A DNA stretch of 58,967 nt from Alphaproteobacteria bacterium. Its GTDB lineage: Bacteria > Pseudomonadota > Alphaproteobacteria > Bin65. Both the position numbers and the translations under genes were made by a program. The notes below the pieces were generated by a model. That model ran no database searches and had not been told where the DNA came from. It was given only the letters and a program-made list of their open reading frames with translations. The stretch is from the NCBI GenBank assembly GCA_021776685.1, contig JAJFFJ010000052.1, positions 1 through 58,967 on the forward strand, read 5' to 3'. Of the stretch, positions 44,345 through 54,280 are shown in pieces. Numbering within the stretch: the first letter of the stretch is position 1; every line of letters begins with the position of its first letter.

Positions 44345-44980
44345 ATGGATGTGATTTTTGAGCAGGTGATGCCGCCGGCAACCGGTCTCGCGGTTGAGGT
44401 GGAGGCCGGGCAACATCTCCGGGTGATCGACATCGAGGGCCAGCAGGTCGTCGACATGGCCCTGTTCAACCGGGAAAACCTGCGGGAGAAGCTTTCCACC
44501 TCCTATTCGCGTACGCGCTATGTGCCTAAACCGGGCGACGAATATGTGCCGCGGGACACGCTGACGGTCGGCGACACCCTGATGTCGACCACTTGCCGGC
44601 CGATGATGACCATCATCGCCGATACGCCGGAGCCCAAGGGGGTTCACGACGTGCACAACCGCATGTGCAACCGCTTTCTCTATGACAGCCATGGGGTTGG
44701 GCCCAAGGACGGCTGTCACGAGATTATCGCCGGCGTTCTCGAGCCCTATGGAATCGCCTACGAGGATATTCCGGACACCATGGACCTGTTCATGAACTAT
44801 CACCACGACTGCGCCGAGCGTCGTTGGATCATCGACTATCCTGTCTCGAAGCCCGGCGACTTCATCGAGTTCGAAGCGACGATGCCGCTTTTGGTCGGCT
44901 TCTCGAACTGCCCGATGGACGTGCTCGCGCCCTGCAACGCCTACAACTGCACGCCCATGAAGGTGGAAATCCGCGGCTGA
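44345..44980 (+). CDS. DUF1989 (urea carboxylase-associated) protein
   Basis: A 211-residue soluble protein of the DUF1989 family, often annotated as urea-carboxylase-associated and structurally related to aminomethyltransferases. Seen are an early GQHLRVIDIEGQQVVDMALFN segment, NRMCNRFLYDSHG near residue 108, and a late SNCPMDVLAPCNAYNCTPMKVEIR, with several cysteines suggesting metal or redox chemistry. GGGGGAG lies about eight bases before the ATG at 44345. It lies 106 bases before the Rieske oxygenase gene. Confidence 0.85.
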   Translation: MDVIFEQVMPPATGLAVEVEAGQHLRVIDIEGQQVVDMALFNRENLREKLSTSYSRTRYVPKPGDEYVPRDTLTVGDTLMSTTCRPMMTIIADTPEPKGVHDVHNRMCNRFLYDSHGVGPKDGCHEIIAGVLEPYGIAYEDIPDTMDLFMNYHHDCAERRWIIDYPVSKPGDFIEFEATMPLLVGFSNCPMDVLAPCNAYNCTPMKVEIRG

Positions 44981-45086
44981 CGTCTGGCAGTGGCAGCGTG
45001 TTTGATCCTGGCCGTGGTTTGGGGTCACCTGCCAATTGCTCCATTGCATGCGAAATGATACCTCTCCGGCAGACAGGGAGATCCAC

Positions 45087-46193
45087 ATGAAATCAGAGAA
45101 TCGCTGGCCCAGGAATTGCTGGTATGTCGCCGCGCACGCGCATGAAATTACCGAGTCGCTGTATGCGCGGACACTGCTGAACCAGGCGGTGATTTTCTGG
45201 CGCACCGCTGATGGCAACGTCGCCGCGTTGGAGGATCGCTGTCCGCATCGGCTGGTGCCGCTGTCCACCGGCAAGACCGTCAACGGCGTCGTCGAATGCG
45301 GCTATCACGGGCTGCGGTTCGACGCCGAGGGCGCCTGCGCCTATGTGCCAGGGCAGGACACCGTGCCCTCAGGCACCCATGTCAAAACCTTTCCGGTCGC
45401 CGAGCGTCACGCCCTGATCTGGATCTGGATGGGCGCGGCGGATCTGGCCGACGAAGACCTGATCCCCGATCTGCACTGGATGGATGCGCCCGGCTGGTCT
45501 GCCACCACCGGCTATCTGCATTTCAATGCCGATTACCGGTTGGTCAATGACAACCTGCTCGATCTTTCCCACGAGACTTACATCCACAAACACACCATCG
45601 GCAACGACGCGGTGGCGGATTCACCGGCCGTGATGAATGTCATCGGCCGCCGTGTTGTGCGCGTCCATCGGGAGATGCCGAATATCGAGCCACCGCCGTT
45701 CTTCGCGCTGGCACAGGGCCACGACGGGCGCATCAACCGCTGGCAGATCGCGATCTACATGGCGCCCGGCTTCAACATGACCGAAGTCGGCTTTCATGCG
45801 GTCGACACTGACCGCCTGCAGGATCATCTGATGATGCGGCCGATCCATATCATCACGCCGGAAACCGACCATACCGCGCACTATATCTGGGGCCTCACCC
45901 GCAATTTCCGCCTCGACGACGAAAAGCTGGACGCCGGGATCTATGATCAAACCATGGCGACGTTCAACGAGGACCGGGGCTTGCTCGAAACCCAGGACCT
46001 GCGCATGCAGGCGGAAGGAATGCCGAACCTGCCGAACCTCTCGGTAAAGCTGGACAGCGGCCCGGTTCAGGGACGCCGCCTGCTCGAGGCGATGATCAAG
46101 CGAGAGACGGACGATCCGAACTATTGCGAACCGCCCGGCCTGCTCGCCGATGACGATGTGGTGACGATGCCCTTCGCGATGGCCGCCGAGTAA
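45087..46193 (+). CDS. Rieske ring-hydroxylating oxygenase, VanA-like
   Basis: A 368-residue terminal oxygenase alpha subunit of the aromatic demethylase type. The Rieske cluster ligands are C52 and H54 in RCPHRLVPLS, and C71 and H74 in CGYHGLRFD. The mononuclear iron ligands are probably H162 and H167 in LSHETYIHKH. GGGAG precedes the ATG at 45087. No reductase or ferredoxin gene is nearby, so it must borrow an electron donor. The substrate is unknown; vanillate, dicamba and steroid-type demethylation are all in the family. Confidence 0.9.
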   Translation: MKSENRWPRNCWYVAAHAHEITESLYARTLLNQAVIFWRTADGNVAALEDRCPHRLVPLSTGKTVNGVVECGYHGLRFDAEGACAYVPGQDTVPSGTHVKTFPVAERHALIWIWMGAADLADEDLIPDLHWMDAPGWSATTGYLHFNADYRLVNDNLLDLSHETYIHKHTIGNDAVADSPAVMNVIGRRVVRVHREMPNIEPPPFFALAQGHDGRINRWQIAIYMAPGFNMTEVGFHAVDTDRLQDHLMMRPIHIITPETDHTAHYIWGLTRNFRLDDEKLDAGIYDQTMATFNEDRGLLETQDLRMQAEGMPNLPNLSVKLDSGPVQGRRLLEAMIKRETDDPNYCEPPGLLADDDVVTMPFAMAAE

Positions 46194-46208
46194 GACCCTG
46201 CAAGGCGC

Positions 46209-47594
46209 TTAAAGAATAAACTTCGACAGGTCTGTGTCTTTGGCAAGTTCGCCGATCTGGTCGCGGACATAGGTGGCGTCCACGGTCACCGTGTCGCCGC
46301 CGCGCTCGCTGGCGTCGAAGCTGACGTCTTCCAGAATCTTCTCCAGCACCGTGTGCAGGCGGCGGGCGCCGATATTCTCGACGGTGGAGTTGATTTCGGC
46401 GGAAAGCGTCGCGATCTCCTCGATGCCGTCCTCGGTGATGTCGAGTTCCAGCTCTTCAGTCTTCATCAGCGCGCGGTATTGCTTGACCAGGCTGTTCTCC
46501 GGCTCGGTCAGGATGCGCACGAAATCCTCGCGGTTGAGCGCGTTCAGTTCCACCCGGATGGGCAGCCGGCCCTGCAGTTCCGGCAGAAGATCCGCCGGTT
46601 TGGCCAGGTGAAATGCGCCCGAGGCGATGAACAGGATATGGTCGGTCTTCACCGTGCCGTGCTTTGTGGCGACCGTTGTTCCCTCGATCAGCGGCAGCAG
46701 ATCGCGCTGTACGCCTTCGCGGGAAACGTCTCCGCCGCCCACGCGGTCGGACCGGCTGGTGATCTTGTCGATCTCGTCCAGGAAGACGATGCCGTTCTGC
46801 TCCACCGAGTCGATGGCTTCACCCAGAACCTGGTCCTCGTCGAGCAGGTTGTCGCTCTCTTCCGCCAGCAGCACATCATAGCTTTCGGAAACCAGCATGC
46901 GCCGGGACTTGGTGCCGCCGCCGAAGGCGTTACCGAACACGTCGTTCAGGTTGAGCATGCCCATCTGGGCGCCCGGCATGCCGGGGATGTCAAAGGTGGG
47001 CAGGTTGCCGCCACCGCCACCGCCGCCGGAGCGCACCTCCAGCTCGATTTCCTTGTCGTCCAGTTCGCCGGCGCGGAGCTTGCGGCGAAAGGCGTCGCGG
47101 GTGTCGGGCCGCGCGTCTTCGCCCACGAGGGCGTCAAGCACCCGGTCTTCCGCGGCCAGCTCGGCGCGGGCCAGCACATCCTTGCGCAGCCGCTCCCGGG
47201 TCATGGTGATGGCGATTTCCACCAGGTCGCGGACAATCTGCTCCACGTCCCGGCCCACATAGCCCACTTCGGTGAACTTGGTCGCCTCGACCTTGAGGAA
47301 AGGCGCGTCCGCCAGCCGCGCGAGCCGCCGTGCGATCTCGGTCTTGCCGCAACCTGTGGGGCCGATCATCAGGATATTCTTGGGCAGCACCTCTTCGCGC
47401 ATGCCGTCGTCCAGCTGCTGCCGGCGCCAGCGGTTGCGGAGCGCCACGGCGACAGCGCGCTTGGCGTCCTTCTGGCCGACAATGAAGCGGTCCAATTCCG
47501 ACACCGTTTCCCGCGGCGTAAACGCAGCCTGCATTTTCGTCGGCTTGGCCGGCGTTCTGCTCTGCGGTGGGCCGGGTGTATTCCCTTCAGGCAT
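46209..47594 (-). CDS. hslU: HslU, ATPase subunit of the HslUV protease
   Basis: A 461-residue AAA+ unfoldase that feeds substrates to HslV. The N-terminal [31 protein letters not shown] and Walker [26 protein letters not shown] and Walker B IVFLDEID are seen in order, with a normal C-terminal sensor 2 region. A 20-residue Pro/Thr-rich extension precedes the core. The ATG at 47594 overlaps the hslV stop by one base pair set (ATGA), supporting this start; a later ATG at 47534 is an alternative. Confidence 0.96.
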   Translation of the reverse strand: MPEGNTPGPPQSRTPAKPTKMQAAFTPRETVSELDRFIVGQKDAKRAVAVALRNRWRRQQLDDGMREEVLPKNILMIGPTGCGKTEIARRLARLADAPFLKVEATKFTEVGYVGRDVEQIVRDLVEIAITMTRERLRKDVLARAELAAEDRVLDALVGEDARPDTRDAFRRKLRAGELDDKEIELEVRSGGGGGGGNLPTFDIPGMPGAQMGMLNLNDVFGNAFGGGTKSRRMLVSESYDVLLAEESDNLLDEDQVLGEAIDSVEQNGIVFLDEIDKITSRSDRVGGGDVSREGVQRDLLPLIEGTTVATKHGTVKTDHILFIASGAFHLAKPADLLPELQGRLPIRVELNALNREDFVRILTEPENSLVKQYRALMKTEELELDITEDGIEEIATLSAEINSTVENIGARRLHTVLEKILEDVSFDASERGGDTVTVDATYVRDQIGELAKDTDLSKFIL

Positions 47595-48148
47595 CAGGCA
47601 GCGTCCATGGTTTCGACCGTAAGCTGGTCGTTTGTGTAAATGCATATGTCGGCGGCGATGCCCATGGCGCGGCGAGCAATCTCTTCGGCGCCCATGCCGT
47701 CCACACCGGCTAGTGCGCGGGCGGCGGCGAGCGCGAAGGGTCCGCCGGAGCCTATGCCGATCAACCCGTCCTCGGGCTCGAGCACATCACCGGTGCCGGT
47801 CAGCACCAGAGACACGTCCTTGTCCGCCACGGCCATCATGGCCTCCAGCCGGCGGAGGTAGCGGTCGGTGCGCCAGTCCTTGGCCATTTCCACGCAGGCG
47901 CGGGTCAATTGGCCGGGATGGGTTTCCAGTTTGCCTTCCAGCCGCTCAAACAGCGCGAAGGCGTCAGCGGTCGCGCCGGCAAAACCGGCGATCACGTCGC
48001 CCTTGCCCAGGCGGCGCACCTTCTTGGCGCCCGCCTTCAGAACAGTGTTGCCGAAGGTGACCTGGCCGTCACCGGCGATCACCACCTTGCCGCCGCGTCG
48101 GACGGAGAGAATGGTGGTGCCGTGCCATATGGGAGAATTATCGCTCAT
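47594..48148 (-). CDS. hslV: HslV, peptidase subunit of the HslUV protease
   Basis: A 184-residue proteasome-like N-terminal-threonine peptidase. The catalytic threonine is T11 in [13 protein letters not shown] after removal of a short propeptide. [27 protein letters not shown] and IGSGG are conserved family segments. It is the first gene of hslVU, with hslU overlapping its end. A sequence resembling a heat-shock promoter lies about 75 bases upstream. ATG at 48148 gives the normal N-terminus. Confidence 0.96.
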   Translation of the reverse strand: MSDNSPIWHGTTILSVRRGGKVVIAGDGQVTFGNTVLKAGAKKVRRLGKGDVIAGFAGATADAFALFERLEGKLETHPGQLTRACVEMAKDWRTDRYLRRLEAMMAVADKDVSLVLTGTGDVLEPEDGLIGIGSGGPFALAAARALAGVDGMGAEEIARRAMGIAADICIYTNDQLTVETMDAA

Positions 48149-48221
48149 GGCTCGGATATGTGGCGACGCAAAGGCCACCCGTCAATGGTCTCCATTGTAA
48201 CACCTGATGATATGGGGGCTG

Positions 48222-48254
48222 AAATGCGGGCGATTTCGCTCCCTTTTTTCAAAG
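48222..48254 (-). promoter_or_regulatory. Candidate RpoH (heat-shock) promoter of hslVU
   Basis: On the leftward strand CTTTGAA (48248-48254) and CCGCATTT (48222-48229) are separated by 18 bases. The -10 part matches CCCCATnT at 7 of 8 positions, the -35 part is close to CTTGAA. hslVU is a classic RpoH target. Confidence 0.4.
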
Positions 48255-48345
48255 CGTGATGGCCGTCACTGCGCGTCGGCGCGCTCCCGCCTACTCTCAG
48301 GGCAATCCTGCCGCTGTGGCAGTTCACACATTCATGGAGCGACAC

Positions 48346-48852
48346 ATGAACATCACCCTGATCCGCCGCATTTCCGCGGCCGCGGCCACCGCCGTGATCC
48401 TTTCCGTAGGTGCGGCCACCACGGCCAGCGCCACCAATGACACCAACATTCAGAACCCGTTCGGCCCCAAGGTCCCCTTCACGCCGCCGGCACGCACCGT
48501 GCCGGGCGACCAGGACCGCCCCTTCGGTAATCCGCCGGTCAAGCAGAAGCGGCGCTACAAGAGCGTTTCCCACTATCTGCTGGGCATGTGGAACGGCCGC
48601 CTGAAAAACGGCGCCGTGGTGCGGATTTCCTTCAGCCGCGACGGCAAGTTCTCGCTGATCAACGTGCGCCGGGGCATTGCCCAGGTCGGTTACTGGCGCG
48701 TCCAGGGCCTGAAGATCCAGCTGATCGCCGTCGGCCAGTGCAACCGCGGTCGCTGTGTCCGCTATCCGCAGCAGAAGCGGGTGGTTTTCGCGATCAAGCC
48801 GCTGAACGCCAACGCAATGCGCACCCCGGGCGGCAGCTTCCGCCGGGCCTAA
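48346..48852 (+). CDS. Secreted protein of unknown function (possibly DUF2147-like)
   Basis: A 168-residue secreted protein. The signal peptide (RRISAAAATAVILSVGAATTASA) is clear. The mature part begins with a Pro-rich 40-residue stretch and continues with a compact domain, LGMWNGRLKNGAVVRISFSRDGKFSLINVRRGIAQVGYWRVQGLKIQL, with two cysteines nearby. The GxWxG-like pattern and beta strands recall lipocalin-like small domains such as DUF2147, but I cannot assign it firmly. GGAG precedes the ATG at 48346. Two tandem terminators follow. Confidence 0.75.
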   Translation: MNITLIRRISAAAATAVILSVGAATTASATNDTNIQNPFGPKVPFTPPARTVPGDQDRPFGNPPVKQKRRYKSVSHYLLGMWNGRLKNGAVVRISFSRDGKFSLINVRRGIAQVGYWRVQGLKIQLIAVGQCNRGRCVRYPQQKRVVFAIKPLNANAMRTPGGSFRRA

Positions 48853-48901
48853 CCCTCAACCCGAACCAGAACCCTAAGACCCCAATCCCCTGATTGCGGG
48901 C

Positions 48902-48934
48902 ACCCCCGCGTCCTCCGGACGTGGGGGTTTTTTT
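48902..48934 (+). terminator. Intrinsic terminator after the secreted protein gene
   Basis: CCCCCGCGTCC pairs with GGACGTGGGGG around a short TCC loop (one mismatch), followed by seven T. Confidence 0.9.
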
Positions 48935-48940
48935 ATTCGG

Positions 48941-48975
48941 GGCGCGCTCCCTGTGAGCGCGCCGTTTCTGTTTTT
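48941..48975 (+). terminator. Second terminator-like hairpin in tandem
   Basis: GGCGCGCTC and GAGCGCGCC enclose CCTGT, followed by a T-rich GTTTCTGTTTTT. It backs up the first terminator before the his operon. Confidence 0.75.
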
Positions 48976-49053
48976 AGGGTGCAGGTCCCGGAAAGACGCG
49001 GGTCGGATTTGCCCTCTCCGCCCTTCACGTCTTGTTAACCATATTGCCGTCAT

Positions 49054-49082
49054 TTGCGGGAACGGGTTGGGCCGCCTATATA
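49054..49082 (+). promoter_or_regulatory. Candidate sigma-70 promoter of the his operon
   Basis: TTGCGG and TATATA lie 17 bases apart, about 50 bases before the hisB start. A TTAACCAT motif 20 bases upstream resembles half of a CtrA box; the other half is missing. Confidence 0.5.
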
Positions 49083-49131
49083 TGCCCCAACCTCTGTTTG
49101 TCCCTTAGTCGCCTGTGGCGAGGACTGACCC

Positions 49132-49785
49132 ATGAATGAAGCCATTGTTGGCCCAACGTCTGGCCCCGCGGCTGCCGACACGGCCCCCCGCACGGGGTCA
49201 GTTGCACGCAAGACTAAAGAGACCGAAATCGCGGTTCAGGTAAATCTGGACGGCTCCGGCACCTATAACATCTCGACCGGCATCGGTTTTCTCGACCATA
49301 TGCTCGAGCAGCTGTCGCGCCACTCGCTGATCGACCTCGACGTCTCGGCCAAGGGCGACACCCACATCGATTTCCACCACACCACCGAGGATACGGGCAT
49401 TGCCATCGGCGAGGCCGTGACCCAGGCGATGGGCGACCGCGCCGGCGTCACCCGCTATGGCAGTGCGCTGATCCCCATGGATGAGACGCTGACCCGCGTG
49501 GCCCTGGACGCGTCGAACCGGCCTTATTTGATCTGGAAGGTCAATTTCTCGAAGCCCAAGCTGGGTGACTTCGACACGGAACTGTTCAAGGAATGGTTTC
49601 AGGCCTTTGCCCAGGCGGCGGGGCTGACGCTGCACGTGGAGAATCTCTACGGCGACAACAATCACCACATCGCCGAAAGCTGCTTTAAGGGCCTGGCCCG
49701 GGCACTCCGCCAGGCGGTGGAGATTGATCCGCGCAAGGCGGATGCCGTGCCGTCCACCAAGGGCGTGCTGGGCGGCAGCCTGTAG
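49132..49785 (+). CDS. hisB: Imidazoleglycerol-phosphate dehydratase
   Basis: A 217-residue metal-dependent dehydratase of histidine synthesis (single-domain, no fused phosphatase). The two-fold repeated motifs are visible: [12 protein letters not shown] with [16 protein letters not shown], and [27 protein letters not shown]. The N-terminal 20 residues are an Ala/Pro-rich extension. It is the first gene of hisBHAFE and follows a strong promoter candidate. Genes hisG, hisD, hisC and hisI are not in the window. Confidence 0.96.
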   Translation: MNEAIVGPTSGPAAADTAPRTGSVARKTKETEIAVQVNLDGSGTYNISTGIGFLDHMLEQLSRHSLIDLDVSAKGDTHIDFHHTTEDTGIAIGEAVTQAMGDRAGVTRYGSALIPMDETLTRVALDASNRPYLIWKVNFSKPKLGDFDTELFKEWFQAFAQAAGLTLHVENLYGDNNHHIAESCFKGLARALRQAVEIDPRKADAVPSTKGVLGGSL

Positions 49786-49918
49786 TTTTTACAAACGGAC
49801 TGCTTGAGCGAACTGCGGCACACGGGCGGTGCCGGTTTTGCGCATGCCCATGTTATGAACCGGTCAACCCGTCATTTTTCCAGCCGTCCCTCTGACTGCC
49901 CATCATGTCTGCCCAACA

Positions 49919-50566
49919 ATGACCGATTGCGTCGCCATCATCGATTACGGTTCCGGCAATCTCCGCTCGGCCGCGAAGGCCTTTGAGCGGGCGGTCGCGG
50001 AATCCGGCCGCGCCATGGCCGTCAAAGTCACCGCAGATGCCGCAGACCTGGCGGCCGCCAGTCATATCGTGCTGCCCGGCGTCGGCGCCTTTGCCGACTG
50101 CAAGGCCGGGCTCCACGCTGTGCCCGGCATGGTCGATGCGCTGACGCAAGCGGTTCGCCGTCAGGCCAAGCCCCTTCTGGGCATCTGTGTGGGCATGCAG
50201 CTGATGGCCAGCCGCGGCCTCGAACACGGGGTGCATGATGGCTTCGACTGGATCGCCGGTGACGTAGCGCCGCTCACGCCTGATGATCCCGCGCTAAAGA
50301 TCCCCCACATGGGCTGGAACGACCTGGTGGAAAGCCGCGGCCATCCGGTGCTGGACGGCGTAAGGACCGGCGACCATGCCTATTTCGTGCATTCCTATGC
50401 GCTAAAGCCGGCGGTGGAAACCGAGCTGTTGATGACCTGTGACTATGGCGGGCCGGTCACCGCTGTCGTCGGCCGGGACAATATGATCGGCACCCAGTTT
50501 CATCCGGAGAAAAGCCAGGAAACCGGGTTCAAACTGATCACCAACTTTCTGGGCTGGCGGCCCTGA
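49919..50566 (+). CDS. hisH: Imidazole glycerol phosphate synthase, glutaminase subunit
   Basis: A 215-residue class I glutamine amidotransferase that feeds ammonia to HisF. The nucleophile is C90 in [10 protein letters not shown], the oxyanion region is LPGVGAFAD, and the catalytic His/Glu pair is in TQFHPEKSQ near the end. It starts 133 bases after hisB and ends 13 bases before hisA. The DNA start ATG at 49919 gives [14 protein letters not shown], the usual N-terminus. Confidence 0.96.
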   Translation: MTDCVAIIDYGSGNLRSAAKAFERAVAESGRAMAVKVTADAADLAAASHIVLPGVGAFADCKAGLHAVPGMVDALTQAVRRQAKPLLGICVGMQLMASRGLEHGVHDGFDWIAGDVAPLTPDDPALKIPHMGWNDLVESRGHPVLDGVRTGDHAYFVHSYALKPAVETELLMTCDYGGPVTAVVGRDNMIGTQFHPEKSQETGFKLITNFLGWRP

Positions 50567-50579
50567 GGCTGAGAAGCGA

Positions 50580-51305
50580 ATGATCCTCTTTCCCGCCATT
50601 GATCTAAAGGACGGGCGCTGTGTGCGCCTGGTCAAAGGCGACCTGGCCGCGGAGACCGTGTTCAACGACAACCCCGCAGACCAGGCGCAGGCTTGGGAAC
50701 GGGACGGTTTTGCCTGGATTCATCTGGTCGATCTGAACGGCGCTGTAGAGGGCCGTGCGGTCAACGGCGCGGCTGTCTCGGCGATCCTGGACGCGGTCAC
50801 CGTGCCGGTGCAGCTGGGCGGGGGTATCCGCGACCGGGCGGGCATCGAGCGCTGGCTGGAGGCGGGCGTCGCACGGGTGATCCTGGGCACGGTCGCGCTG
50901 ACTGACCCGGATCTGGTCCGTGAGGCCTGCCGGGCCCATCCGGAACGCATCGCCGTCGGCATCGACGCCCGCGGCGGCAAGGTGGCGACCGACGGCTGGC
51001 TCAAGACCTCCGACACCGATGCGGTGGATCTGGCCCGCGCGTTCGAGGACGCCGGTGTCGCGGCGATCATCTACACGGATATCGACCGCGATGGCGCCCT
51101 CAGCGGCGTCAATGTGGAGGCCACGGCGGCGCTGGCCGAAGCCATCTCCACCCCCGTTATCGCTTCCGGTGGCGTCGCGTCGCTCGACGATCTGCGTGCG
51201 CTGAAAACCGTGGCGGGCAGCGGCATCATGGGTGTCATCAGCGGTCGCGCGCTCTATGACGGGCGGATTGATCCGGCCTCGGCCCTCGCGCTGCTGGAGG
51301 GCTGA
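50580..51305 (+). CDS. hisA: Phosphoribosylformimino-AICAR ribotide isomerase
   Basis: A 241-residue TIM-barrel isomerase. The catalytic aspartates are D8 in [13 protein letters not shown] and the one in IYTDIDRDG near residue 165. The phosphate sites QLGGGIR and [12 protein letters not shown] are present. It begins 13 bases after hisH and ends three bases before hisF, so all are tightly packed in one transcript. Length is standard. Confidence 0.96.
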   Translation: MILFPAIDLKDGRCVRLVKGDLAAETVFNDNPADQAQAWERDGFAWIHLVDLNGAVEGRAVNGAAVSAILDAVTVPVQLGGGIRDRAGIERWLEAGVARVILGTVALTDPDLVREACRAHPERIAVGIDARGGKVATDGWLKTSDTDAVDLARAFEDAGVAAIIYTDIDRDGALSGVNVEATAALAEAISTPVIASGGVASLDDLRALKTVAGSGIMGVISGRALYDGRIDPASALALLEG

Positions 51306-51308
51306 GCG

Positions 51309-52067
51309 ATGTTGAAAACCCGCATCATTCCCTGCCTGGACGTGAAGGATGGCCGCGTGGTCAAGGGCGTCAACTTCGTCGACCTGGTGGACGCGGGCGA
51401 CCCGGTGGAACAGGCGAAGATTTATGATCGGGAAGGCGCGGACGAACTATGCTTCCTGGATATCACCGCCAGCAGCGACAATCGCGAAACCATCTATAAC
51501 GTGGTCGGCCGCACGGCGGAACAGTGTTTCATGCCCCTCACCGTGGGCGGCGGCGTGCGCGTCAACGAGGATATCCGCAAGCTGTTGCTGGCCGGCGCGG
51601 ACAAGGTGTCGATCAATACGGCAGCGGTGAAACGGCCAGAGTTTGTCCAGGAAGCGGCGAATAAGTTCGGCACCCAGTGCATTGTGGTCGCGATCGACGC
51701 CAAGCAGGTGGCGCCGGGCAAATTCGAAATCTTCACCCATGGCGGCCGGGAGCCCACCGGCATAGACGCGGTGGCCTGGGCCGAGCGCATGGTCGCCTAT
51801 GGCGCCGGCGAGATCCTGCTCACGTCAATGGATCGGGATGGCACCCGGAAGGGCTTCAACTTGCCCCTTACCCGCGCCATCGCGGATGCGGTGACAGTGC
51901 CGGTGATCGCATCAGGCGGCGTCGGCACCCTCGATCATTTGGTGGAAGGCGTTCGCGAAGGCCACGCGGCGGCGGTCCTGGCGGCGTCGATTTTCCATTT
52001 CGGCGACTATTCCATCGGTGAGGCGAAGGCCCACATGGCAGCTGCCGGCATCGCCATGCGCCTGTGA
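51309..52067 (+). CDS. hisF: Imidazole glycerol phosphate synthase, cyclase subunit
   Basis: A 252-residue TIM-barrel cyclase that receives ammonia from HisH. D11 in [15 protein letters not shown] and D130 in VVAIDAKQ are the catalytic aspartates. PLTVGGGVR and [18 protein letters not shown] follow as expected. It is a paralogue of hisA lying three bases downstream of it. The hisE gene follows after 88 bases, which include no clear terminator. Confidence 0.97.
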   Translation: MLKTRIIPCLDVKDGRVVKGVNFVDLVDAGDPVEQAKIYDREGADELCFLDITASSDNRETIYNVVGRTAEQCFMPLTVGGGVRVNEDIRKLLLAGADKVSINTAAVKRPEFVQEAANKFGTQCIVVAIDAKQVAPGKFEIFTHGGREPTGIDAVAWAERMVAYGAGEILLTSMDRDGTRKGFNLPLTRAIADAVTVPVIASGGVGTLDHLVEGVREGHAAAVLAASIFHFGDYSIGEAKAHMAAAGIAMRL

Positions 52068-52155
52068 AACTATGTGACGTGCCGCGATATGCCCGCGATA
52101 TTACGGGGGCCGTGGAAAGCTGACTCCGTAACGCCGATCTGATAAGGCAACGCCC

Positions 52156-52521
52156 ATGACAAAAAAAGCCGAGACCCGGAAAAAACCGCCACCGCAGGGC
52201 GCGGATATTCATGTGCTGGATGCGCTCTTCCGGACCATCCAGAGCCGCAAGCGCAGCAAGCCTGAAAATTCATGGACGGCCGCGTTGATGGCCCGCGGCG
52301 TGCCAAAGATCGCCCAGAAAACTGGTGAAGAGGCGGTTGAGACCGTCATCGCCGCCATGGCGGGCGATAAAAAGGAGATCGCCGCCGAAAGCGCTGATCT
52401 GTTGTATCACCTGCTGGTGTTGTGGGCGGCCACCGGGGTCAAGCCCAAGGACGTCTGGTCGGCGCTGGAAAAGCGCCGCGGCGTCTCCGGCATAATCGAG
52501 AAATCCACCCGCAAATCCTGA
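52156..52521 (+). CDS. hisE: Phosphoribosyl-ATP pyrophosphatase
   Basis: A 121-residue enzyme for the second step of histidine synthesis. LDALFRTIQSRKRSKPENSWTAALMARG and the metal-binding EEAVETVIAAMAGDKKEIAAESADLLYHLLVLW helices are diagnostic. A short basic, Pro-rich N-terminus precedes the core. It is separate from hisI, which is not nearby. A HIT-family gene follows 73 bases later in the same direction. Confidence 0.95.
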   Translation: MTKKAETRKKPPPQGADIHVLDALFRTIQSRKRSKPENSWTAALMARGVPKIAQKTGEEAVETVIAAMAGDKKEIAAESADLLYHLLVLWAATGVKPKDVWSALEKRRGVSGIIEKSTRKS

Positions 52522-52594
52522 CCGGGCGCCGCACGGCGACTGGAGAGACCGAGACGAACAAGGCGGCAACGGGAATGGCAACAGGAGGGGCCAC

Positions 52595-52963
52595 ATGGCC
52601 TATGACGACCAGAATATCTTCGCAAAAATCATTCGCGGCGAAATTCCGTGCAACAAGGTGACCGAAACCGCGCATTCGCTAGCCTTTCACGACATCAATC
52701 CGCAAACGCCGACCCATATTCTGGTCGTCCCCAAAGGCCCCTATGAGGATCTGGACGCTTTCAGCGCCAATGCGACGGAACCAGAGATCGTCGACTATAT
52801 CCGTACGCTCGGCGACGTGGCGCGGCAGGCGGGGGTTGTGGCCGATGGCTACCGCACCCTGACCAACAATGGCCAGGATGCGCACCAGGAGGTGCCGCAC
52901 CTGCATTTCCATATATTCGCCGGCAAGAATCTGGGTCGGATGATCAAGCCACTCGACAAGTAG
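52595..52963 (+). CDS. HIT-family (histidine triad) hydrolase
   Basis: A 122-residue HIT protein of the HinT type, hydrolysing adenosine phosphoramidates or related nucleotides. The triad is H102, H104 and H106 in HLHFHIFAG; the N-terminal NIFAKIIRGEIPCNKV is typical. GGAGG precedes the ATG. It follows hisE and is convergent with a glutathione transferase gene 20 bases away. The C-terminal IKPLDK completes the normal length. Confidence 0.93.
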   Translation: MAYDDQNIFAKIIRGEIPCNKVTETAHSLAFHDINPQTPTHILVVPKGPYEDLDAFSANATEPEIVDYIRTLGDVARQAGVVADGYRTLTNNGQDAHQEVPHLHFHIFAGKNLGRMIKPLDK

Positions 52964-52982
52964 GGCCTGTTTTTTCCCTATT

Positions 52983-53600
52983 TCAATCACCGGACGGTTG
53001 CCAGCTGATCGGTACATAGTCAGGTTGCGTACGTACGCGCTCAAACCAGCGCAATATCCCAGTATATCGGGATATTTCGAAGCCCCCTTCATCGGCTACA
53101 TGTGTGTATGCGTACAGGCAAATATCCGCGATTGTGTAGGAATCTCCAACCAGCCAGTCGCTGTAGGACAGTTGTTTCTCCATAATATCCAATGCTGCGT
53201 AACCGCGGTCGCGCAACTCCGATTCGCGGGCTGCCATCTCCGGCGTCATGTTCAGATATTTGGTCCAGCTGCGTAAAACAGCCACATAGGGCTCGTGGCT
53301 ATATTGCTCGAAGAACATCCAGCTCAGGACCTGCGCCCGCGCCATCTTGTCGCCGGGCCAGAAAGCGGTGCCATCGGCGAGATAGCAGAGAATCGCATTC
53401 GATTCCGCAAGATGACTACCGTCCGGCAACGCCAGTACCGGCACTTTGCCGACCGGGTTGCGCGCCAGGAATTCCGGCGTCCGGGTGCTGCCGTCGAAGG
53501 TATTGACCTCCACAGTCTGGAAGTCGTGGCCGAGCTGATGAAGCAACAGCCGAGCCTTGTAAGCGTTGCCGGATGTGGACTGGTCGTAAAGCGTAAACAT
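52983..53600 (-). CDS. Glutathione S-transferase family protein
   Basis: A 205-residue two-domain GST. The thioredoxin-like N-terminal domain begins FTLYDQSTSGNAYKARLLLHQLG, has the cis-proline segment NPVGKVPVLALPDG and LAESNAILCYLA, and the helical domain has YTIADICLYAYTHVADEGGF. A Ser near residue 10 is the likely catalytic residue. Substrate unknown. It is a separate unit from the universal stress gene 117 bases upstream. Confidence 0.9.
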   Translation of the reverse strand: MFTLYDQSTSGNAYKARLLLHQLGHDFQTVEVNTFDGSTRTPEFLARNPVGKVPVLALPDGSHLAESNAILCYLADGTAFWPGDKMARAQVLSWMFFEQYSHEPYVAVLRSWTKYLNMTPEMAARESELRDRGYAALDIMEKQLSYSDWLVGDSYTIADICLYAYTHVADEGGFEISRYTGILRWFERVRTQPDYVPISWQPSGD

Positions 53601-53717
53601 GGGCGGTCCCGTCTGGCGAAGTTTCAGAGCCTTTACCCCATGCCGCTGCCGAGTCCAAACGGGTATCCCTCACGGATCCAAAAGACCCGCTCATACGTGG
53701 GACGCCGCCTTGTCCGC

Positions 53718-54227
53718 TCAGGTCACGGCGTCAATCGCCTCATCCGACAAATTACCCGGCACGATGGTGATGGGAATATCGATCTTGCTGTATTCCTTGC
53801 CGGTCAGATGACTGATCAAGGGGCCCGGCCCTTTGCCGCCGGTGCCCGCGGCCAGAACCAGAACGGATATCTGCGGCTCTTCATGTAAAAGTTGCAACAG
53901 TACATCGCGGTGGGTGCCATAGCGGATATAGATAATCGGCATTTTACCCGAGAGCACATTCACATCATCGGCGAATTTTTCCAGCCGCGCCTCCGCCTCC
54001 TCGCGCAACTCCTCTTCCATGCGTTCTTTCACAGCCTGCCAGTGACCAAAGTCCGATGGCTCGATGGCCGCAAACAGCGCCACCCGCCCGTCTGTGGCTT
54101 TGGCGCGGAGGCTGGCGAAGCGCAGTGCAACCCGCATCTCATCAGACTCATCCACGACCACCAAAAAAATCCGTTCGTCGCCCTTGAGGCGGCCGCTCTT
54201 GGATCGTTGCCGTTTAGAACTTGCCAT
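53718..54227 (-). CDS. Universal stress protein (UspA family)
   Basis: A 169-residue Usp-type protein. It starts with a basic SSKRQRSKSGRLKGD stretch, then the core RIFLVVVDESDEMRVALRFASLRAK typical of the family, and later YIRYGTHRDVLLQLLHEEPQISVLVLAAGTGGKGPGPL with a nucleotide-binding-type Gly motif. GGAGGG lies before the ATG. It is next to the sulfur-related membrane genes and read in the same direction. Confidence 0.85.
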   Translation of the reverse strand: MASSKRQRSKSGRLKGDERIFLVVVDESDEMRVALRFASLRAKATDGRVALFAAIEPSDFGHWQAVKERMEEELREEAEARLEKFADDVNVLSGKMPIIYIRYGTHRDVLLQLLHEEPQISVLVLAAGTGGKGPGPLISHLTGKEYSKIDIPITIVPGNLSDEAIDAVT

Positions 54228-54280
54228 CGGAGCCCTCCGATTGCGGTTGTCGCCCGGGCGAAACTGCCCGGACGGGTCGT

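Noticed and set aside
46353-47639. 428-codon frame opposite hslU
   Set aside because: Mirror frame of a strongly conserved gene; no ribosome site and no family features.
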